A DNA stretch of 64,000 nucleotides from Rhodeus uyekii (Eukaryota; Chordata; Actinopteri; Cypriniformes; Acheilognathidae), in NCBI GenBank assembly GCA_037043235.1, contig JAWRVZ010000076.1, positions 1,364,001-1,428,000 of the forward strand. The letters run 5' to 3'. How positions within the stretch are numbered: the stretch's first letter is position 1; every line of letters begins with the position of its first letter. The position numbers and the translations under genes are program-made. Positions 27,281 to 37,931 of the stretch are shown piece by piece. The notes under the pieces are model-generated. The model searched no databases and was not told the origin of the DNA. It was given only the letters and a program-made list of their open reading frames with translations.

Positions 27281-28977
27281 AAATATAGCTGCAAGCAGCA
27301 ATGACCGGGGTTCAAACGTCGCAAGACCATCTGAGCTTTCAAGACGGTTTGTGGTCAATCTGACTAGTTCTCCTAATGTGCACAGTTCTGTGAAGTTTCT
27401 ACTTTTTGTAAACAATGTATAGGCATCTTTCAAAGATGTTCAGAATGAGAAGATCAAATGATATTGACATTGTGAACTGTATTACAGCTTTTCTAAGATT
27501 TTAAAATGTAGATCGTTTGTAATTTATTGTGAGCCCTATGAGCATCAGAAATACATGAGACCTGACACATTTCTTCAAAATGACTTGTTCTTAACATGTT
27601 CACAGATCGGTGACGTTTCTCTTGTGGACAAAAGTAGTATTACAGCTTTTCTAAGATTTTAAAATATAGATCGTTTATAATTTATTGTGAGCCGTACGAG
27701 CATCAGAAATACATGAAACCTCACAAGTTTCTTCATAATGTCTTGTTCGTAACATTTACACAGTTTTGTGAAGTTTCTTGTTTTTGGACAAGATATATAG
27801 ACATTTTAATCACAATAGGCCAAATCAGAAATATATGAAAAATTGTATCTGCTGAACGGTTTAACTAATCGAAAATCCTTTGACAACTTTTTGCCTTGAG
27901 TGTCCCTAGATGATGCGTGTGAATTTTCAAGCCAGTGAGATTGACGGCCTATGACGAGTTCGAAAAATTTGAAATTTCAAAAATCTCCAATATTTCGCAA
28001 ACAATTTGATTGACAGCAGTGGTTCTTGAGGCAAAGTTGTTCAGTATGAGGAGATCTATCAGATGATATTAATATTTTTTGGATGCGTGAAACACCACGT
28101 GAGTAGAGACGCAAAAAACTCGTTAGCGCCAACTAGTGTCCGATTTTCTTCAAAATTCTGACAGACCACTAGGGCCATGAGTTAAACACGCCCATCGAGT
28201 TTCGTTCCGATCGACCTTCGTTAAGCTAGTCTAATTGATGCTCAAAGTTCATTGGCCGATGACGGTCATGTTTTTTGAGATACACCAATGTCCTCATAGA
28301 CCATCATGGACCCTTGGACAATGACCGTGCATGACAAGTCTCAGGTCAATCGGACTACCATGTGACCCTGTACAGGTGATTGAGTGTTTTTTTCGCAATA
28401 TAGCGCCACCAAGTGGTCAATCATCGCAGTTTTTTTGGTGTGACCACAAATTGAGCTTATACATGACTATGTGAAGTTTGGTGAGATTATCTCTTTGGGT
28501 TCCAGAGCTATTACGATTTTAGCAAAAGTGTCTCCGCCTTATGCGAACGTTTTATTGTCTTGTTGCAAGCGTGAATCACCGATTAAAATTCCTTTGACAA
28601 CTTTTAGTCATGAGAGTCTCTAGATGATGCGTGGGAAATTTTGCGTGATTTGGACAAACGGCCTATGAGGAGTTCGAAAAAAATTTTTTTCAGAAAATTA
28701 AAAATGGCGGAAAATTTTTATAGGCGGAAATGAAATCGGAGATATACATTTTTTAAGTCTTGAGCCAAGGATTCCAGGGATATAAGACACTTGATTGTAG
28801 GACAAACGGTTTACGAGTTATGAGCGTGTACGCGTTTGTAGTCGCTGTAGCGCCACCTATTGCCCGATTTGCGTCATATTTTGATACGTTCTCCCCAAAT
28901 TGAGACCTACCATCTGACCAACTTTCAAGTCTCTAGACCTTACAGTTTGGTCTGCACGAGACGCATTACGGCAGAAG

Positions 28978-29004
<27 letters not shown>
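27281..29004 (+). repeat. Array unit 14, near-identical to unit 10
   Basis: Same deletion joint (TTGTGAACTG|TATTACAGC near 27480) and the same private variants as unit 10, about 7.96 kb away. By eye only a few differences are seen, such as one base shifted between an A-run and a T-run near 28680. Confidence 0.92.
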
Positions 29005-29009
<5 letters not shown>

Positions 29010-29115
29010 TCCTAACAATTACAATAGGTTTTCAACGCTTCGCGTTTGAACCCCTAATAATAATAAAAATCCTAACAATTACAATAGGTTTTCAACGCTT
29101 CGCGTTTGAACCCCT
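29005..29115 (+). repeat. Two tandem 3' tail modules after unit 14
   Basis: Modules at about 29005-29056 and 29065-29115, separated by TAATAATAA, then the head of unit 15. Confidence 0.9.
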
Positions 29116-31068
29116 AAATATAGCTGCAAGCAGCAATGACCGGGGTTCAAACGTAGCAGGACCATCTGAGCTGTCATGACTGTTTGAGTTAGAGACTTCA
29201 ATTTTGCTATGGTCAATGATTGGACTGTCCTTAATGAGTGTGCCAACTTTTTTTCATTTTCCCGCTTACGGTTCTATGGGACCATCTGAGCTGTCATGAC
29301 TGTTTGTGGTCAATCTGACTAGTTATCCTAATGTGCACAGTTCTGTGAAGTTTCTACTTTGTGCAAACAATGTATAGACATCTTTCAAAGATGTTCAGAA
29401 TGAGAAGATCAAATGATAGTAATATTGCGAACTGAACTTCTGAACTGTAATGTTGATCTATGTCAATCTGACTTGTTCTCCACATAAACACATCTTTATG
29501 AAGTTTCTAGTTTGTGTAAACGATGTATAGACATATCATATTACACATTTTTTCACTATAGGAAGATCTATCAAATTATATTAATATCGTGTGGATATGT
29601 TTAACACCACACATCATATCATCTGAACTGTTATGTCAGTCTATGTCAATCTGACTTGTTCTCCACATGAAAAGATTTTCTAGCCTGACGGTGCCTCTTG
29701 TGGACAAAAGTAGTATTACATATTTTCTAAGATTTTAAAATATAGAGTGTTTATAATTTATTGTGAGCCCTATGAGCATCAGAAATACATGAAACCCAAC
29801 ACATTTCTTCAAAATGACTTGTTCTTAACATTTACACAGTTTTGTGAAGTTTCTTGTTTGTAGACAAGATATATAGGCTTTTTATTCACAATAGGCCAAA
29901 CCTGAAATATATGAAAAATTATATCTGCTGAACGGTTTAACTAATCGAAATTCTTTGAATAACTTTTTCCCTTGAGTGTCCCTAGATGATGCGTGTGAAT
30001 TTTCAAGCCAATCGTAGTGACGGCCTATGACGAGTTCGAAAAAGTTGAAATTTCTAAAATCTCCAATATTTCACAAACAATTTGATTGACAGCAGTGGTT
30101 CTTGAGGCAAAGTTGTTCAGTATGAGGAGATCTATCATATGGTATCAATATTGTGTGGATGCGTGAAACAACACGTGAGTAGAGACGCAAAAAACTCGTT
30201 AGCGCCAACTAGTATCCGATTTTTTTCAAAATTCTGACAGACCACTAGGGCCATGAGTCAAACACACCCATCGAGTTTCGTTCCGATCGACCTTCGGTAA
30301 GCTGGTCTAATTTATGCTTAAACTTCATTGGCCGATAACGGCCATGTTTTTTGAGATACGCCAATATCCTCATAGATCATCATGGCCCATTGGACAAAGA
30401 CCGTGCATGACAAGTTTCAGAACAATCAGACAAACATGTGACCCTGTACAGGTGATTTAGTGTTTTTTTCACAATATAGCGCCACCAAGTGGTCAACTGG
30501 CCCAGTTTTTTTGGTGTGACCACAAAATTACCTTATACATGACTATGTGAAGTTTGTTGAGATTATCTCTTTGCGTTCCAGAGTTATTACGATTTTAGCA
30601 AAAGTGTCTCCGCACTATGCGAACGTTTTAGCGTGTTGTTGCAAGCCTGAATCACCGATCGAAATTATTTGAATAACTTTTGGTCAGGAGAGTCTCTAGA
30701 TGATATGTGTGAAGTTTCACATTATTTGGACAAACGGCCTATGAGGAGTTCGAAAAAATTTTTTTTCAGAAAATTCAAAATGGCGGAAAATTTTTATAGG
30801 CGGAAATGAAATCGGAGATATACATTTTTTAAGTCTTGAGCCAAGGATTCCAGGGATATAAGACACTTGAGTGTACGACAAACTGTCTATGAGTTATTAG
30901 CAATTTAGGTATTTTGATCGCTGTAGCGCCACCTATTGGCCAATCGGGGTCATATTTTGATACGTTCTCCCCAAATTGAGACCTACCTTCTGGCCAACTT
31001 TCAAGTCTCTAGACATTACGGTTTGGTCTGCACGATAAGAAGTACGGCAGAATAATAATAATAATAAT
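29116..31068 (+). repeat. Array unit 15, with an extra 5' module
   Basis: Last unit. GACCATCTGAGCTGTCATGA occurs twice exactly 120 bp apart (from 29160 and 29280), enclosing ~93 bp absent from all other units and ending CGCTTACGGTTCTATGG. The 3' end is of the unit-6 subtype. Sequence is more diverged from the other units than they are from each other. Confidence 0.88.
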
Positions 31069-31302
31069 AAAAATCCTAACAATTACAATAGGTTTTCAAC
31101 GCTTCGCGTTTGAACCCCTAATAATAATAAAAATCCTAACAATTACAATAGGTTTTCAACGCTTCGCGTTTGAACCCCTAATAATAAAAATCCTAACAAT
31201 TACAATAGGTTTTCAACGCTTCGCGTTTGAACCCCTAATAATAATAATAAAAATCCTAACAATTACAATAGGTTTTCAACGCTTCGCGTTTGAACCCCTA
31301 AT
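31069..31302 (+). repeat. Four tandem 3' tail modules closing the array
   Basis: Modules start near 31069, 31129, 31186 and 31249, separated by 2-4 TAA trinucleotides. They are almost identical. The last ends CGTTTGAACCCCTAA and is followed by unrelated sequence (TTCTAAATGG). Confidence 0.92.
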
Positions 31303-33081
31303 TCTAAATGGTAACTTAATGGTAACAGCATTATACTTCCTTTCTCTTCCTTTCCTTCTCTTTATGCTGAAGATTAATTTCAGAGCAGCCCATTAAGATT
31401 TTTTTTCCCACAAAGGTTCCAAATAAAACGTTTTCTTTCTTTCTTTCTCTTTCTTTTTTTAATTTATGTTTATCATCATGAGCACAGCAGGGCAATTATG
31501 TTAGTGTAATTGCTTGAATTTACTCACACAAAATTCAGCTGTTCTAAATGCATGTAATTAGGCATTTAGGGAGGTGTCAATGTTAAGCTATGCTTCTGAC
31601 AGCAGACTCAATGACTGTAGATGATGAGTTGACCAAAGTCTTGATTGGAAAGAAAAGCATAACAGTGTCTAATCAATCAGTATGCCCAGCCAGTCAACCA
31701 TAAGATCCTGCCCCCTCGCCCTAAACGATAGCCAATGGGCGACAGCGGACAACATTACGGACCTGAAACTCAGCAAATGAGCTGCAAGGTCCTGCTATCC
31801 CCTCTTGGGGCCACGCTGACGTCATCATCTCAGCTGTGCTCAGTGGAGTGATAAACTTCAGCCCGAGGAGTCAACAGACCACAGCAGTTATACATATATT
31901 ACACAGTTCAGTATTCTTGCTCACATGTACATGCATTAGACATAACCATAAGCAACTATATAGAGAAAACAGATTTAAACCAAAAGATTCTACTATGTTT
32001 TCAAGGGTATTTTTCATAAATGTCAAGTCAGGGGCACATTATCATTTAAAATGTATACAATTTTACTTATTTAAATTTATTAAATATAACTGTTAAACAA
32101 ATTCATTTAAAAATGTAACTTAATAGTCACCATGAAATCAAAATGGACTATTCTTACACCTGTCAAACCACAATGATCCAATCAATTCCCACTGGACAAA
32201 GTCCTGTCCTACATTTTTTCTTGTTTGAAAAGCGGTTTCATTTGGATATTCATCGCATGGACTTTCATCCCAAATTGACTATAGACTCTAGACATATTAA
32301 TTGAAGTACAGTGCGACAACTTGCCCTGGCCTCTCTGTATCACACATACTGTAGCATGACTAAATTAAATTAACACAGTACTATATTATCTCTGGATATA
32401 TATGGATGAAATGGCCTGTAATTGATTCAATATCAATACATCTCTACATCATGAATGGGTAAAGAGCACTGTGAACTGAAGCAAATCATGTGGTTAAATC
32501 ATGTTGTAAAAAAGCCCCTTGAGTCTTTGGACACATACCAGCAAAAGATATATTTTTAGCTGGGTTTCAGTCAGACTTGGAATTTAAAAATCAAGATTGT
32601 GTTTCTTTCAAGGATTCATTCCATCTTAGTTTCCAGTGTTGAGGTACAAGTGGTTGCATCAACAGATGCGACCCAAGCCACTGAAGAGAATTTGATGTGA
32701 AGATCTGGAAAAACAACTCAAGAGCACTTCATTACACAGAGCCTGACAACAAAGATGGTTTTTCCTGGAGCTGCATCTCAAAGCACTTTAGATAGATAAA
32801 ACAAAAATAAATAAATAAAATAAATAACCACTTTACAAAGCTCTTTCATCTACAGCTAATTGTCTAAAAGATGAGTTGAGATCCAAAACATTGCCTCACT
32901 GAAATTATTTGGTAAAATTATTGTAATTTTTTAAAACTTCTCCGCAGCACAAAAAATATTTTGATTCTACATACTTATTTTTGAGCACAGAGCAAGTAGA
33001 GCTTTATAGAACATTCAGTCCTATAAAGCCATCATACAATTTAATCTGTGGTCTACTAACCTTACATTTGACCTAACCTTT
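31303..33081. other. Right flank of the array, no gene recognised
   Basis: AT-rich sequence with a CTTT-rich tract at 31431-31459. An 86-codon ORF at 31836-32096 (+) has no recognisable domain, and I treat it as chance. A GC-richer patch near 31700-31860 shows no clear motif. Confidence 0.5.
31431..31459. repeat. (TTTC)n-like pyrimidine tract
   Basis: A run of TTTCTTTC units with one CTCT interruption, then a T-run. Confidence 0.7.
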
Positions 33082-33240
33082 CCTGTAGCTCAAACAGTAG
33101 AGAGTGGTGCTAGTAATGTCAAGGTCATGGGTTCAATTCCCAGGGAAAGCAAGAACTGATTAGAATGTCAATGTGTACCTTGAATGCAATGTAAGTCACT
33201 TGAATAAAAGCATCTGCCAAATGCATAAATGTAAATGTAT
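33082..33240 (+). repeat. tRNA-derived SINE (V-SINE/HAmo-like)
   Basis: The head CCTGTAGCTCAAACAGTAGAG carries an A-box-like region. GGTTCAATTCC at 33130-33140 is a good RNA polymerase III B box. The 3' part (GTAAGTCACTTGAATAAAAG, CATCTGCCAAATGCATAAAT) is the LINE-derived tail common to fish V-SINE/HAmo-type SINEs. It is not a functional tRNA gene: no cloverleaf 3' half exists after the B box. Confidence 0.8.
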
Positions 33241-33639
33241 ATTACATATAAAACCAACATTGTTGTCAAATTTAGCAGAACTGCCCTAGTTTGGAATCTG
33301 GAGTATTCAATATGTGTGTCCCACGCAGCAGCTTCACCGACAGCTGTGTGAATTACTGCTAATGTGTGGTAATTAGCGCTGAATCTGGGGTCTTGCACAG
33401 TGCATGTGTGTGTGAGAGCAAGACCCTTCTATTCTCTATCTTTTACACTATGTTCAGTGCTAAATGACTCATACTCTAGTGCACAGCCCAACATTGTGTA
33501 GAACTGTTTGCTATTTTAATATATTTCAAATATTTTAAAATGTGAATTTTCATTACATCATTACTCCAGTCCAGTGTCACATGATCCTTCAGAATTCATT
33601 CTAATAAGCTCAATGAACATTTATATTATTATTAATGTT
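33241..33639. other. Spacer between SINE and gypsy remnant
   Basis: No gene or repeat recognised. A minus-strand ORF at 33168-33398 overlaps the SINE and is not credible. Confidence 0.4.
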
Positions 33640-33845
33640 GAAAACAGTTGCGCTGTTACAGAACAAGGACTCGGATACAGAGAAATGCAGTGACCGGGTC
33701 TTCATTGAAAGCACAGAACCTAATGGCAGGTGTGTAAAAACAGGTGATGATGTGCAGGTGTGTGTGAGATGAGTATTCAGGTTAGAGTGTGTGCTGTAAC
33801 TGGCTAGGCGGAAAGCCTGACAGGTCTGTGACAGTACATAGGACA
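33640..33845 (-). repeat. Possible LTR of the minus-strand gypsy remnant
   Basis: GC-richer block with a TGTTACAG edge near 33654 and a TGTGACAGTACA edge near 33830. It lies at the 3' side of the minus-strand gag-protease remnant. Assignment rests on position and general character only. Confidence 0.3.
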
Positions 33846-34230
33846 TCAGTTTGGATTTTTTGAACATTGCACTGCTCACTGAAGCTGATAGTGAGTTGCG
33901 ATCCAGAGCCTCTTCCTCTCCCAGAACCAGTAGTTGACCGATGGAACATCCGATGAATTACCCAGACCATCGGGAACAAGAGTGGCTGTTAACCAAGCAC
34001 ACACTGGAAGGGAGTGAATCCAGTGGCAGGTTGACAAAGGGAATTCTGCATGTAATTGGCACAGCCCAAAAACTAGTTCTGTTCTGGATCTTTCTCTCCA
34101 CCTGCCTGTTCGACTGAGGACGACACCCTAACAAAGAGGCTCACGGTCACTCTTAAGAGGGTGAACTTTCGCACAAACCCTGGCCATGTTGGGCCACCAG
34201 AACCTATCCTTTAGCAGTGAGAGGGTACTA
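33846..34230 (-). pseudogene. Decayed gypsy pol-adjacent sequence
   Basis: GC-richer sequence continuous with the protease remnant. No frame is open and no motif could be read with confidence. It probably represents pol sequence downstream of the protease on the minus strand. Confidence 0.35.
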
Positions 34231-34467
34231 TTAGACATTAAGGGTATGGAGAGTTCGGAACACTGGCTGAGGGGTTTCTGGGAAGCAGTTATTTCCCCAC
34301 TTCAGGACTTCGCCAGTCTTTAAACTAAGGATTGGGTCATGTTGCTTTAACCACGGGAGCCCCAGAATGACATCAGGAGTGGATTGCTCCATAACCTGGT
34401 GGTAGATGGACTCAGAGTGGAGATGGCCAAATGGGAAGTTGGAGGGGTCTGACACTAAAGCACACAC
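34231..34467 (-). pseudogene. Ty3/gypsy retropepsin remnant
   Basis: The 78-codon minus-strand frame includes PDVILGLPWLKQHDPILS and then KTGEVLKWGNNCF. In Ty3/gypsy elements the aspartic protease ends in this ILGxPWLxxHxPxI block, just before the reverse transcriptase. The catalytic DSG part, expected upstream, appears instead in a second frame as LFDSEYVGNLIS at about 34580 (34412-34783), so a frameshift separates the two and the DSG has become DSE. The order gag-protease on the minus strand is preserved with the zinc-knuckle fragment to the right. No complete pol follows, so this is a dead copy. The family call is good; the exact clade is not resolved. Confidence 0.75.
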
Positions 34468-34860
34468 GGCTCTTGCTTAGTTGCCATCCCTTTACCAATT
34501 GGACTTTGCAGGAGCTCGAAGTGGTCCTCTTCGGGAAGAAGAGGCCTCCAGAAATTAAATTCCCAACATACTCAGAGTCGAAGAGGACATGTACTGAAAC
34601 AATGAGTGTTACAACAGTAGTGAGTGGTTTACAATGGGCAGCAAAACTTCGTGGAGGACAGATGGGACATGAAGTTATCACATGCTCACCAGCACTGCAG
34701 TACAAACATAACCACTGGGTCAGCCATCTCTGCTCCTCTGAGTCTATCAGGGATGTTGCATCCATTTGCATTGGTTCACTCACTGGTTCTGGAAGACTTG
34801 TGAACTCTGCAGGTGATGGAGATAGGAGGATTGCAGGCCTTGGTGGTCTTCAACACATGA
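34412..34860 (-). pseudogene. Ty3/gypsy Gag C-terminus with zinc knuckle, running into protease
   Basis: The minus-strand frame reads SEPMQMDAT, then a basic/aromatic stretch and CLYCSAGEHVITSCP. This is C-x2-C-x4-H-x4-C, the CCHC nucleocapsid knuckle that binds retroelement RNA. The SEPMQ lead-in before the knuckle is typical of fish gypsy Gag. About 60 residues later comes the degenerate protease active-site region (VLFDSEYVGNLI, about 34580). The Gag matrix/capsid portion is absent or unreadable beyond 34860. A 207-codon plus-strand ORF over the same bases is a shadow. Confidence 0.72.
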
Positions 34861-35140
34861 CTGCATACATGATGAAGAGCTGGATGAATTATTTAAGGAC
34901 CGTGCAATCTTCATATGGTACACACTCTGGATTCAAGCCCCTGCCGCTAGGTGGTGAGTACCAAGCACTTATTCCAACCACTGGCAGCAGCGAGCGTTCT
35001 GAATCAAAGAGCATAGTTATTAATGGGCATTTTACTATGGCACACATTATATAATTCGTTGCTAGTGGAGATGTTGCCTGGAGCTTTACCAAACACTTCA
35101 TGAAAATTATTGAGGAAACAGCTATAGTACTGTGTTGCTA
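34861..35140. other. Unassigned sequence after the gypsy gag remnant
   Basis: Short ORFs only. No capsid homology could be seen. Confidence 0.35.
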
Positions 35141-35900
35141 GTGTTACGCGCCCCTCCCACTTTTAGGTCTAGGAGTTTTGCTAGTTTTTTTTTAGAGGGA
35201 ACGTAACCAATTGTTGGAGAGAGAGAAGAGACTTCCGTCTCCGGGTCCCAAGGCAAATACACGGAAACAACTTCAAAATGAAATAAATAAATGTTTATTG
35301 ATTAGAGCGTGGGATAATATACGCAACCAAATCTTCAGGAGGGGAGAGGCCAACACAACAAACAAAACAGGGTTCTTACTAGGTTTTTTGTTGTTGCTAA
35401 CTTACCTACCAAAACCTAAAGAAAAGGAAAGAAAAGACAAACAATAACCTAGCTCCCTCTCTAACCAAACACAGGAGAAAACGTGATTAAAAAGAAAATG
35501 AGGCATCCACCTCCCTACAAAAAGTTCCCACGTGACAACTCCCAAAGAAAAATGATAACTGACCAACAGTAATGCATTCACAAATAACAAACAAATAAAA
35601 CGTTAATAACTCAAACAGTTCTGACACTGGCAAGACACTGAGCGATGAACAGCAACACACAAGTTACTCACAGCGCTTAGCAATGGGTATACACACGTAG
35701 ACCTTAAACTGAAACACAATTCAGACTGTAGCTCCACTAACACCAAAACTCATAGCACACATAAACGTTGAGACCAGAAGATGGCCGTCTCCCTTGCAGA
35801 GGAAAACCTACGTCTCTCTCTCTGGGCTAGTCTTCACTGGATTCTTTTATGCTCCACTTAATGAAGTAAAACAGAAATCAGGTAGCACTCATCAGCCTTT
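35141..35900 (-). repeat. Possible LTR-like block
   Basis: Starts TGTTACGCGCCCCTCCCAC on the plus strand, so on the minus strand it ends ...GCGTAACA. It contains an AAATAAATAAATG stretch and a GC-rich edge unlike the AT-rich sequence on either side. It may be an LTR or other retroelement end; no partner copy lies in the window. Confidence 0.3.
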
Positions 35901-36855
35901 TAAGGAGACATTTCTGGTTTCAGTAAAGGACTTTGCCAAAGTTCAGTCTCCTAATAAAAAATGTATTTTTCACGTGGACAATATGGGCAATATAGTGACT
36001 TTTAAATAAACGAAATAGCAATAGTAAAATGTTTTGTATCTTCTCAATTTTTTCTTGTCTAATATGACATTTCATTTGATTACTTGAAATCATCCAGTTG
36101 AAATAAGCAATGAAAAGGGAATAAGGAAGGGCAAATTCTTTTCATGGTATATACAGCATATGTGTTTGAAAGTTAGATGTAGAAAATATGATAAGAAAGA
36201 TCAGCGTTTGTCCTGATATATCAGACTTTGGAAAGACATGTTTTATTCTTCTGTGCTTTGGTAAAGTATCAAGAAAAAGAGTCATTTATTGGCACATCAG
36301 GAACCACATGTGGTTTGTAAATACAAATATGTATTCATATCCACATAGTATTTTAGATTCCCAGGCATATGATCCCTATAAGGACCCTAATTATGAAATA
36401 TTATCATTATAATTATTACTTCTCACCTTCTGCTCTTATTCTGCTTTATTATGGCTTGACACATTTTAATCTTTTCTCATTTTGTCTCATTGGCCTGAAA
36501 GGCTTCAGAAGATTCATTATTATTCACAGCACTTTGGATTACATGTTCACCAAATTACTTCATACTTTGCTGTCATCTAATGTTTTGCTATGGTGATACC
36601 ATGGCAACATGAACACTGACAAAAATTAAAGAACTTCCATTCCAATTAACTGTAATGAAGTATTTGAATTCTTTACTGCCCTGAGAGAATTTATAAACCT
36701 TCATTAAATGTTAATTCCTTGATAAAACATTTTTATATTACAGCCTCATTTTATTATTATTTTTTATTTTATTTTGCTCACTAGTGTTAGAATTTTCATA
36801 TGGTACAAAAAATCCTACCCTTTCAACACAACAGACCATATCAGATCATTAAAGG
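35901..36855. other. AT-rich intergenic sequence
   Basis: Short ORFs only, no recognisable domains or repeats. Confidence 0.4.
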
Positions 36856-36857
36856 TT

Positions 36858-37060
36858 AGATGAAGGCAGAATCCATTGTGCTGGGGCTGCCACCTGGAAG
36901 AGACCCCTCTGATGGAGCTATCAGTTTTTTGTGTCCTCTTTTACTGAGGCTGCTCAGACCACAGGCGAGTGCCACCATACTAATGCCAGGTGCAAAGGCT
37001 GGATGCAGGCACTTATCAAACAGATGCTCTGATGGATCATAAGTGCTCATACAAAGATAC
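36858..37060 (-). other. Weak candidate coding exon of unknown identity
   Basis: A minus-strand open stretch ends at a stop near 36858 with the residues SLPGGSPSTMDSAFI. The ~200 bp are clearly richer in GC than the surroundings and contain CLHPAFAPGISMVALACG. I do not recognise the protein. No strong polypyrimidine acceptor is visible upstream on the minus strand. It may be a decayed exon, a conserved non-coding element or a transposon remnant. Confidence 0.25.
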
Positions 37061-37122
37061 TTCAGTGTGCTTAAGAAAAATATCTTCCTTGTATGTTTAA
37101 AATATAGCATCAAATTATACAA

Positions 37123-37384
37123 TTGTAGGAATTGTAGATTTCTTTTATAAAACTGTTCAATAGGCGTAGAATAGGTTTAGAATAGGTGTTCATGCTTGAA
37201 TGTAAAAAATATTCACATATTTTACATTGTTGAAGTAACTATTTTCCCTGTCTGAAGTCCAGTCTCTATGAAGTCCATCCTTCTGAAGTGTTCAAGGTGC
37301 TCTGATTGGTCACCTGGACTAGTGTGTTGTGATTGGTCAACCACTTCAAGCTAATTTCAGAAATGTTGCACCATTTAACATAAC
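37123..37384. other. Spacer before DIRS element
   Basis: Contains two CTGATTGGTC/GTGATTGGTC phrases (CCAAT-type on the minus strand) near 37300-37340. No gene is seen. Confidence 0.35.
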
Positions 37385-37639
37385 TGTGAGTTTCACAAAC
37401 CAGGGTGATAAATACGTTGCATGAACCAAGGTGATAAATATGCTCCGGAAACCAGTGACGGCAGCTTTGAGTGTCTTCAGCAAACATTGTGTGAGAGTGT
37501 GTGTGTTGTTGTTGCGCTGGTTGTTTGCGTTTCCTTCGACTGAACTATTCCCTAGACTAGTTTAAAAGAAAAGCGCTCTCGAATTTTAACAAAATGGTGA
37601 ATCAAATATTTGTGCACTGTTTGTTGGGAGCAGAGCATG

Positions 37640-37931
37640 TAATTTCTGCAGTCAGCCACCGCTGCAGGTGCTCCGCTCCCGCCTGGCGGTCTTTGATACT
37701 GAGTTTGTCCAGGCTCACACTCCCCAGAGCTTGGGTCCCGCTGTAGTCGAGCGATCTAGGTCCTGGGGTTCGCAAATGGATCTGATGGTGGGGTGTGAGA
37801 CAGGCGCTGCCTTATCTCAGCCCTTACCCAGCAGATCTAGTGTTAGTGCACACCTGAGGGTGGTTACTTCTGAACTGGCGCTGCAACAATCTATCTCTGA
37901 GGAGTTGAACGTTGTCAGCATAAGATGCTGA
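37640..37931 (+). pseudogene. DIRS Gag-like ORF1 fragment
   Basis: The plus-strand frame LRSRLAVFDTEFVQAHTPQ follows a C/H-containing lead (GAEHVISAVSHRCRCSAP in another frame) and ends at 37931. In fish DIRS elements this is the N-terminal Gag region. The frame then breaks; further gag-like sequence (SRSWGSQMDLMV) is inside the same ORF, and later parts are frameshifted up to 38225. Confidence 0.55.

Larger units (their letters stand above)
1064..31302 (+). repeat. 30-kb head-to-tail array of a ~2-kb mobile-element-like unit (15 copies)
   Basis: Fifteen related units lie in one orientation. Fourteen begin AAATATAGCTGCAAGCAGC followed by AATGACCGGGGTTC. Unit starts are 1064, 3205, 6993, 9145, 11359, 13078, 15356, 17107, 19323, 21038, 23199, 25014, 27281 and 29116, with a headless copy at 5129. 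Units end at GCATTACGGCAGAAG or AAGTACGGCAGAAT plus (TAA)n. Six junctions also carry extra ~55-bp tail modules. The head GGGGTTCAAACG is the exact reverse complement of the tail CGTTTGAACCCC. Head GCTGC-AA-GCAGC and tail AACGC-TTC-GCGTT can both form hairpins. There is no conserved long ORF: the 60-86-residue ORFs that recur on both strands drift with the repeat and match no family I know. The ends and TAA tract suggest a dispersed non-coding transposable element of unknown class; the tandem order suggests later expansion by unequal exchange or self-targeted insertion. Confidence 0.93.

Noticed and set aside
1064..31302. CRISPR-like or bacterial repeat array
   Set aside because: Units are ~2 kb, there are no short repeats with unique spacers, and all context is vertebrate.
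1064..31302. Hammerhead-ribozyme tandem element (retrozyme-like)
   Set aside because: No CTGANGA...GAAA core with matching stems could be found in the unit by eye.
1064..31302. Ordinary centromeric satellite
   Set aside because: The unit is long, carries element-like ends and complementary subterminal repeats, and the array stops at unique DNA on both sides within the window. A pericentromeric location cannot be excluded.
31836..32096. 86-codon plus-strand ORF as a small gene
   Set aside because: No recognisable domain, typical chance length, and no supporting context.
33082..33155. Functional tRNA gene
   Set aside because: A and B boxes are present, but the sequence continues into a SINE tail and does not fold as a cloverleaf. 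A second mutated copy exists at 44650.
34431..35054. 207-codon plus-strand ORF as a gene
   Set aside because: It lies antisense to the recognisable gypsy Gag zinc knuckle and protease and has no motif of its own.
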